Positions 59,097 through 64,000 of a stretch of DNA of 64,000 bases are shown in pieces (positions within the stretch are counted from its first letter, which is position 1; every line of letters begins with the position of its first letter). The notes below the pieces were generated by a model. It was not told the origin of the DNA, did not search any database, and saw nothing but the letters and a program-made list of their open reading frames with translations. Both the position numbers and the translations under genes were made by a program. This DNA is from Halorubrum sp. BV1. GTDB lineage: Archaea; Halobacteriota; Halobacteria; Halobacteriales; Haloferacaceae. Location of the stretch: contig NZ_JQKV01000002.1 in assembly GCF_000746205.1 (NCBI RefSeq), forward strand, positions 496,001 to 560,000. The letters are read 5' to 3'.

Positions 59097-60080
59097 ATGC
59101 GTATGGCTCCGGGCGACGACGGAACGGGCGACCGACGCGGCCGCCGGGCGGTCGGCGCGCTCGCGTACCTCTCCGTCCCCGTGGTGCTCGTCGCGCTGCC
59201 GCTCGTCCCGCTCGCCGCCGTGCTCGGACCCGGCGGCCTCGGTCTGGCCGGACCGGGTGCCGCCGGCGGGCTCCTCGCGGCCGTCGTCGTCGGCCTCGGC
59301 GGGTCCGCGCTCGGCGGCCCGCTCCTCGTCGACCGCTGGATCGCGGGACTCCCGGAGGCGGACCTCGACGACCGCCCCGCGAACTTCGTCGCCGACCGGG
59401 TGTCGACGCTCGCAGACGATGTCGGAGTCGACGCCCCGGCGGTCACCGTCGTCCGGGCCGAGGCCGCGAACGTCGCCGTCACGGACGGCTACCGCGGCTC
59501 TCGGCTCGTCGTCTCCACGCGGCTGCTCTCGCTGCCGGAGGCCGACCGCGACGCGGCGCTCAGGCACGCGCTCGTTCGGCTCCGGACCCGCGATCCCCTG
59601 GTCGTCACCGCCGTCCTCCCCGCCGTGGCCGTCGTCGAGACGGTCGCGCTGCTCGCGACGCTCCTCGTCGGCCGCCGCGGCGAACGGACGGCCGGCGACC
59701 GCCGAGTCAACCGGATCCACGGGTACGAACCCGACCGCGATCGAGTTCCGGCGTGGGCGTACACGGTTGCCGGCGTGCTGTGCTGGGCGCTGCTCTCTCC
59801 CGCGTGGGTCCCCGCCGCCGTCGGCGACAGACTCACCGTTGCGGGCGGACGCCGCGACGCGGACGCCGCGGTGGCACGCGGCGGGGGAGACGAGCGGACC
59901 GGACTCGGGAACGCCGTCGCCTTCGCCAGCGACGCCGCGGGCGCGGCCGACTGGCCGCCGCTCCTCGATCGGCTCTCGTTCGTCTCGATGGCCGACGGCG
60001 AGACTGGCCGCGTTCGAGGAACGAGTCGACAGGAAGCCCGGATCAGGCTCGCCCGGCTCCGCTCGAAGCGGGCGCTCTGA
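59097..60080 (+). CDS. M48 peptidase-like membrane protein lacking the zinc motif
   Basis: 327 residues. Two N-terminal membrane helices (ALAYLSVPVVLVALPLVPLA and LLAAVVVGLGGSALGGPLLV), a soluble part resembling HtpX-type proteases (VDAPAVTVVRAEAANVAVTD, RGSRLVVSTRLLSLPEADRD), then two more helices. At the position of the zinc-binding His-Glu-x-x-His it reads HALVR, so the catalytic Glu and second His are missing and proteolysis is not expected. ATG 59097 or 59103 is possible; TTTAGG at 59073 fits the latter slightly better. It may serve as a pseudoprotease regulator. Confidence 0.72.
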   Translation: MRMAPGDDGTGDRRGRRAVGALAYLSVPVVLVALPLVPLAAVLGPGGLGLAGPGAAGGLLAAVVVGLGGSALGGPLLVDRWIAGLPEADLDDRPANFVADRVSTLADDVGVDAPAVTVVRAEAANVAVTDGYRGSRLVVSTRLLSLPEADRDAALRHALVRLRTRDPLVVTAVLPAVAVVETVALLATLLVGRRGERTAGDRRVNRIHGYEPDRDRVPAWAYTVAGVLCWALLSPAWVPAAVGDRLTVAGGRRDADAAVARGGGDERTGLGNAVAFASDAAGAADWPPLLDRLSFVSMADGETGRVRGTSRQEARIRLARLRSKRAL

Positions 60081-60095
60081 CCGAAGCCGCTCCGT

Positions 60096-61664
60096 TCAGG
60101 GGTGTGCGGGGACCTCGAGCCGGAGCAGCGTCCCCGTCTCCCCCGTGGTCACCGTGAACTTCCCGCCCGCCCGAGTCACGACCCAGTACATCAGCCAGAT
60201 CCCGAGCCGGTCGGCGTGAGTGAGCGAGGTCTCCCCCCGTTCGAGGACCTGCGTCTCGTGGTCCGGAATCCCCGGGCCGTCGTCTTCGATCTCGACCCGG
60301 ATCCAGCCCCGCGACAGCCGCTCGACGCGTATCGCCACCCACGGCGACGGCGTGTCGTTGTGTTTGACGGCGTTCACCGCGCCCTCCTCGATCGCGGTGA
60401 ACAGGCCGACGACGGTCACAGTGATCGGGTCGTCGTCGGGCAACGACACCTCGATCGCCACCTCGGGGTAGCGGCTGTGAATTCGGTTCCGGAGTTCGAT
60501 CAGCCGCTCGTGTAACGCAACCTGCGTCGGGTCGGTATCCGCGAGGGTCTCGTCTATCTTCTGTACCGCGCGAGCGATCCCCATCAGGTCGGCCGAAGTC
60601 TCAGTGATGACGTCGAGAGAGCGGCGGTGTGACTCGTCGTCGATGTCCGCCCGCAGGAGGTCGGCGTACCCCTCGATGAGGTTCATCTTGTTCCGGAGGT
60701 TGTGATTTAACACGCGGCCCATCACCTCCAGGCGGCGCTCCCGGATCTTCCGATCCGTAATGTCCGACTGAAACCCCACGTAGTGTGTCACCGTCCCCGT
60801 CTCGTCGCGGATCGGCGAAACGGTGAGCCGGTTCCAGAACTTCTGGTCGTTCGCGCGGTAGTTCAGGATGTCGACGGCGATCGGTCGCTCGGCGTCTATC
60901 GCCCGCCGCAGCCTCGCGCGCGTCTCGTCTGCGGTGTCGTCGCCCTGCAGGAACCGGCAGTCTTTTCCGAGCATCTCCGGGCCGTAGCCGGTGAGCGACT
61001 CGAACCCCTCGTTGCAGTACACGAGCGGGTTCTCTCCCTCTTCCGTCGCCAGCGCGAGGGTGATGCCGATCGGCGACTCGTCCATCGCCTGCTCTTTCAG
61101 CCGAAGGTCGTTGACGGTCTCTGCGAGCCGACGAGAGGTGGTCCGTCGCTGTATCAGGTTGTCGATCCGCGCGACGAGCATGCGCCGTTTCACCGGGAGT
61201 TCGATCACGTCGTCAACGCGGTTCCACGCGTCGGCCGGGGCGGTGCCGGACCGCTCGCTCACGACGAGCGCGAACGGCACGAAGACGGAACCGGCGGCCG
61301 CCCGCTTCGTCGAGATCGCGTCGGCGACGCGGTCGAAGGCCGCCTCGTCGAGCACGCAGCAGTCGAACGCGCGGTCGAGCGCTTCAGTGTCCGCCGCGGT
61401 CGCGGTGTCGACGCGGTACCGCCCGTCGAGCGCGTCGGCGACGAGGTCGCGGTCACGGCCGGGACACATGAGCAACAGGACGCGCGTGGGGTCGGCTGCG
61501 GGCGCTGAGCGGTCGCGATCGCCGGTCGCCGCGCGCGAGCGGATGCCCCGGGAACGGGAGGCCGCATCGGCGTTCGTCGACCGGTCGGTTTCGGGCTCCG
61601 TGTCGGCGTGCGCCGCTCTATCGGTGTCGTGTGAGTCACTCGACACCTCCGAGTCGGAGCCCAT
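60096..61664 (-). CDS. LOV-domain sensor histidine kinase with receiver/HalX-like N-terminus
   Basis: 522 residues. After a disordered Ser/Asp-rich start (1-58) comes a receiver-like fold with HalX-type end (about 60-175). A PAS domain of LOV class follows (about 190-305): GKDCRFLQGDD places the flavin-adduct Cys at 236, and Asn268, Asn278 and Gln299 stand at spacings 32, 10 and 21, close to YtvA. The kinase part has the phospho-acceptor His321 in LNHNLRNKMNLIEGYADLL, N box EEGAVNAVKHND and G box EIEDDGPGIPD. Probably a blue-light-sensing signal kinase. ATG 61664 is preceded by a palindrome. Confidence 0.85.
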   Translation of the reverse strand: MGSDSEVSSDSHDTDRAAHADTEPETDRSTNADAASRSRGIRSRAATGDRDRSAPAADPTRVLLLMCPGRDRDLVADALDGRYRVDTATAADTEALDRAFDCCVLDEAAFDRVADAISTKRAAAGSVFVPFALVVSERSGTAPADAWNRVDDVIELPVKRRMLVARIDNLIQRRTTSRRLAETVNDLRLKEQAMDESPIGITLALATEEGENPLVYCNEGFESLTGYGPEMLGKDCRFLQGDDTADETRARLRRAIDAERPIAVDILNYRANDQKFWNRLTVSPIRDETGTVTHYVGFQSDITDRKIRERRLEVMGRVLNHNLRNKMNLIEGYADLLRADIDDESHRRSLDVITETSADLMGIARAVQKIDETLADTDPTQVALHERLIELRNRIHSRYPEVAIEVSLPDDDPITVTVVGLFTAIEEGAVNAVKHNDTPSPWVAIRVERLSRGWIRVEIEDDGPGIPDHETQVLERGETSLTHADRLGIWLMYWVVTRAGGKFTVTTGETGTLLRLEVPAHP

Positions 61665-61673
61665 CTCTCTTTA

Positions 61674-61695
61674 TTAGTGAATCTACGGTCACTAA
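61674..61695. promoter_or_regulatory. Palindrome in the LOV kinase promoter
   Basis: TTAGTGA (61674-61680) and TCACTAA (61689-61695) are perfect 7-bp complements separated by 8 bases. The element lies 10-31 bases upstream of ATG 61664, overlapping the expected TATA position, so a bound dimer could block initiation. Confidence 0.45.
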
Positions 61696-61793
61696 GAGTT
61701 GTGCATTAGTATGACACTCTCGCGGTAATGTGAAAACATGACCGCCGGACGCGGATGGATGACGCGGCCTTCGACCGCGAGGAGGGCGTGCGG

Positions 61794-62429
61794 TCACTCG
61801 ACAGTGCGGGCGTCGTCCGAGTCGTCCAGACCGTCAGATCCGCCGTCGCCGCGTTCGGCGTCGGTCTCGGTCGCGTCGACCACCGTCTTCCCGGTCGCTT
61901 CGGGGAGGACTCGGCGGTCTGCGCCGGTCCACTCGCGCTCCAGTTCCGCCCCTTCGAACAGCCTGTCGAGGAAGACGGCGAGCCCGGCGACCTCGGAGTG
62001 CGGCTGATTCGTCACGCCCACGTTGTAGTCCGCGCGCTCGTAGAGCGCCCACGGGACCTTCTCGCCCCCGACGACGACGAGGAGGTCCCGCGGCGCCCCC
62101 GCCTCTCCCGCAGCGCCGAGTCCGACCGCCTCGCGGACCTCACGTTCAACGTCTTGGACGCGCTCGCCGTACATGGTGAGGTGGACGACGACCCCCTCGA
62201 AGTCGCGGACGATCGCCGTCTGGTCTGCGCGGAGTTCGACGTCGAACGGTCCGCCGAACCGGTCCGTGATGTCTCGCACCGTCTCCGCCGACTGCCCGGC
62301 GTTGTCCGGGAAGACGACCCGGTCCGCGCCGAGCGCCCGGGCTGTGAGCCCCACATGCGTCGTCATGCGGTCGTCGCGTCCCGGCCGGTGGCCGTACCGG
62401 AGGACGACGACCTCGCGCGCCTCGTGCAT
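61794..62429 (-). CDS. trm56: tRNA (cytidine(56)-2'-O)-methyltransferase aTrm56
   Basis: Archaea-specific SPOUT methyltransferase that modifies C56 in the T loop. The 211-residue protein begins MHEAREVVVLRYGHRPGRDD and continues with THVGLTARALGADRVVFPDN and VHLTMYGERVQDVE. The SAM-binding trefoil knot follows: RDLLVVVGGEKVPWALYERA and DYNVGVTNQPHSEVAGLAVF. An acidic disordered tail of about 40 residues ends the protein. The start ATG 62429 fits the family; upstream frame is Arg-rich. Confidence 0.95.
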   Translation of the reverse strand: MHEAREVVVLRYGHRPGRDDRMTTHVGLTARALGADRVVFPDNAGQSAETVRDITDRFGGPFDVELRADQTAIVRDFEGVVVHLTMYGERVQDVEREVREAVGLGAAGEAGAPRDLLVVVGGEKVPWALYERADYNVGVTNQPHSEVAGLAVFLDRLFEGAELEREWTGADRRVLPEATGKTVVDATETDAERGDGGSDGLDDSDDARTVE

Positions 62430-62635
62430 ACCGGAGCGTGCGCGGCGACGGGTGTGGTCCTTTCGATGCGGTCGCGCCGGGGGCGCGGTGTCGCGAGCGG
62501 CGTCGATGAGGCGATCGCAGACGCGCACGAATCTCTCGCGAGTAGATGCATGGTCGTGGATCGTTCGGTGAATCGACATCCAGAGGTGACCACGTAAATG
62601 AAAGATTCATGGGGGAGGCGGTCGCCGGGTGACGT

Positions 62636-63727
62636 ATGACGAGCGTCAAGGAGTTCCGCGTCGACGAGTCCGCGACCGCCGACGCCACCGGGCGAGGCCG
62701 GTTCGTCTTCACGGACGCGTACTCGGTGTTCGACTGGGGGCAGATGCCCGACGCGATTCCGCACAAGGGAGCGAGCCTCTGTACGATGGGCGCGTGCAAC
62801 TTCGAACTGCTGGAAGACGACGGGATCGAGACGCACTACCGAGGGGTCGTCGACCCGGACGGAGCCGGGGGATCCGAGGGCGTCCCGGACGGCGACGGAG
62901 ACGCCGAGCCGGCGGCCGTCCCGCTCGCGGAGGCGACCGCGCCGCCGACGCAGATGGCGATTGAACTGACGCAGGTTCCGGACCTCCCCTACGAGGGGCC
63001 GCAGGCGGGCTACGACTACGACGCCTTCCACGCGGCCGGCGGCGACAACTACCTCGTCCCGCTCGAAGTGGTGTTCCGGAACCGCGTCCCGGTCGGCTCC
63101 AGCCTCCGGACGCGAACGGAGCCGAGCGAGTTCGGACTCGACGCGCTCGCGGGCCCGGACGGCGAGTGGCCGGACGAACCCGTCGACCTGCCGAAGCCCG
63201 TGGTGGAGTTCTCGACGAAGTACGAGGAGCAGGACCGCTACCTGACCCGGGCGGAGGCCGACCGGATCGCCGGCGCGGCCGATATCGAGGCGCTGGAGTC
63301 GCTCGCGCGCGACGTGAACCGCGTCGTCACCGAGCGCGCCGAGGCGGCCGGCTTCGTCCACGAGGACGGGAAAATCGAGTGTCTGTACGCCGACGGAGCG
63401 CTCCGCGTCGCGGACGTGGTCGGCACGTTCGACGAGAACCGCTTCTCGTACGACGGACGGGGGGTCTCGAAGGAGGTCGTCCGCCAGTGGTACAAGGCGA
63501 ACGATCCCGAATGGGTCGCCGCTGTAAAAGAGGCGAAAGCCGCGATCGCGGACCGAGACATCGACGACTGGCGCGAGATCTGCGAGGAGTCGCCCGACCC
63601 GCTTCCCGCCGAGGTCGTCGACGCGGTCTCGACGATGTACGCGGCCGGAACGAACGCCTACACGGAGACGGCGTGGTTCGACGTCCCAGACGTCGAGGCG
63701 GCGCTCGCGGCGGTCGACGGGCTGTAG
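62636..63727 (+). CDS. purC: SAICAR synthetase PurC
   Basis: Phosphoribosylaminoimidazole-succinocarboxamide synthase of purine biosynthesis, joining CAIR and aspartate with ATP. 363 residues: MTSVKEFRVDESATADATGR, FVFTDAYSVFDWGQMPDAIP (substrate loop), LPLEVVFRNRVPVGSSLRTR-type motif (VPLEVVFRNRVPVGSSL), VVEFSTKYEEQDRYLTRAEA and IECLYADGALRVADVVGTFD, all typical. An acidic Gly-rich insert (about residues 74-95, starting GAGGSEGVPD) lengthens it. The start is ATG 62636. Confidence 0.93.
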   Translation: MTSVKEFRVDESATADATGRGRFVFTDAYSVFDWGQMPDAIPHKGASLCTMGACNFELLEDDGIETHYRGVVDPDGAGGSEGVPDGDGDAEPAAVPLAEATAPPTQMAIELTQVPDLPYEGPQAGYDYDAFHAAGGDNYLVPLEVVFRNRVPVGSSLRTRTEPSEFGLDALAGPDGEWPDEPVDLPKPVVEFSTKYEEQDRYLTRAEADRIAGAADIEALESLARDVNRVVTERAEAAGFVHEDGKIECLYADGALRVADVVGTFDENRFSYDGRGVSKEVVRQWYKANDPEWVAAVKEAKAAIADRDIDDWREICEESPDPLPAEVVDAVSTMYAAGTNAYTETAWFDVPDVEAALAAVDGL

Positions 63728-63746
63728 GTCGACCCGCGCGCCCGCC

Positions 63747-64000
63747 TCACCGCCGCGCCCAGTCGAGCAGCCGGGCGTAGAAGGGGTCCGAGGCGAGCGC
63801 GTCCGCGTCGCCGACGATCGTGAGCTGTTTTTTCGCGCGGGTGAGCGCGACGTTCACCCGGCGGTGGTCCTCGAAGATCGGCCCATCGAGGCCGCCGCTC
63901 GCGACGAGCGAGAGGACAATGACTTCCTTCGAGGAGCCCTGAAACCGGTCGACGGTGTCGACGGTGACCGCGGTCCGGCGGCCGATCTCCGCGACCTGCG
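63747..64000 (-). CDS. C-terminal end of an SF1 helicase (Dna2/Upf1-like), cut by window edge
   Basis: The last 84 residues of a superfamily 1 helicase run in from the right edge and stop at 63747. Motif V is TVDTVDRFQGSSKEVIVLSL and motif VI is EDHRRVNVALTRAKKQLTIV, the arrangement seen in archaeal Dna2-type and Upf1-type helicases. The end DPFYARLLDWARR resembles haloarchaeal Dna2-annotated proteins. Without the N-terminal nuclease region the choice between Dna2 and another UvrD/Upf1 type cannot be settled. Confidence 0.8.
   Translation of the reverse strand, partial: QVAEIGRRTAVTVDTVDRFQGSSKEVIVLSLVASGGLDGPIFEDHRRVNVALTRAKKQLTIVGDADALASDPFYARLLDWARR

Overview
The window looks like the chromosome of a haloarchaeon, most probably Halorubrum or a close relative. 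Evidence: very high GC; strongly acidic proteins with Asp/Glu-rich linkers; leaderless promoters with a TATA-like box about 30 bases before the start codon; and family-specific genes such as CetZ, the bacterioruberin enzymes, haloarchaeal 2Fe-2S ferredoxin, TFE alpha, DacZ, archaeal DnaG and aTrm56. The genus is an inference from general resemblance. I see no insertion sequence, integrase, CRISPR array, rRNA or phage block, so this is core chromosome. About 70 protein genes, one tRNA and several candidate regulatory RNAs and operators are supported.

Layout. 1-4.8 kb: an MBL-fold RNA nuclease (cut by the left edge), the replication pair priS-gins51, a candidate small RNA gene in the divergent gap, a PadR regulator and an XTP pyrophosphatase. 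4.9-12.6 kb: a solute symporter with its DUF3311 partner, dnaG, pelota, a DUF4013 membrane protein, an alpha/beta hydrolase and an MTH1187 protein. 12.6-17.3 kb: rtcB with its activator archease, an acetyltransferase, HMG-CoA reductase (lipid mevalonate pathway) and a small protein. 17.4-24.8 kb: CDC48, the c-di-AMP synthase dacZ with a notable leader, the bacterioruberin operon crtD-lyeJ-cruF and an SDR. 24.9-31.6 kb: thiE-thiM, an MscS channel, a cetZ1-cofC-cofG operon (tubulin-like protein plus F420 synthesis) and an NDUFA9-like protein.

31.6-41.9 kb: universal stress proteins, a CNNM/CBS transporter, thymidylate kinase, PadR and NikR regulators, ferredoxin, an XPB-like helicase, uridine kinase, a CBS/zinc-ribbon protein, tRNA-Thr(TGT) and two small Cys-pair proteins. 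41.9-48.5 kb: an XRE regulator, a winged-helix regulator with its small membrane partner, a K+ channel with two RCK modules, ribosomal protein S8e, RNase HII, and a manganese-type DtxR regulator coupled to a TMEM165/GDT1 transporter behind a perfect palindromic operator. 48.8-64 kb: secF-secD, DUF5812, a degenerate cis-prenyltransferase, a phosphate permease, an NAD kinase-like protein, a CinA-type protein, DUF5803, tfeA-DUF2110, an M48 relative without its catalytic motif, a LOV-domain histidine kinase, aTrm56, purC and the end of an SF1 helicase.

The most interesting points are: a putative structured small RNA at about 3437-3525; the dacZ leader, with a 17-codon leader ORF, a hairpin and a Shine-Dalgarno site; the MntR-like operon and its palindrome; a LOV kinase with flavin-site residues in the right spacing; two catalytically degenerate enzymes; a tRNA-Thr that breaks the 8-14-21 consensus; and a recurring habit of short tandem repeats that span or touch stop codons.
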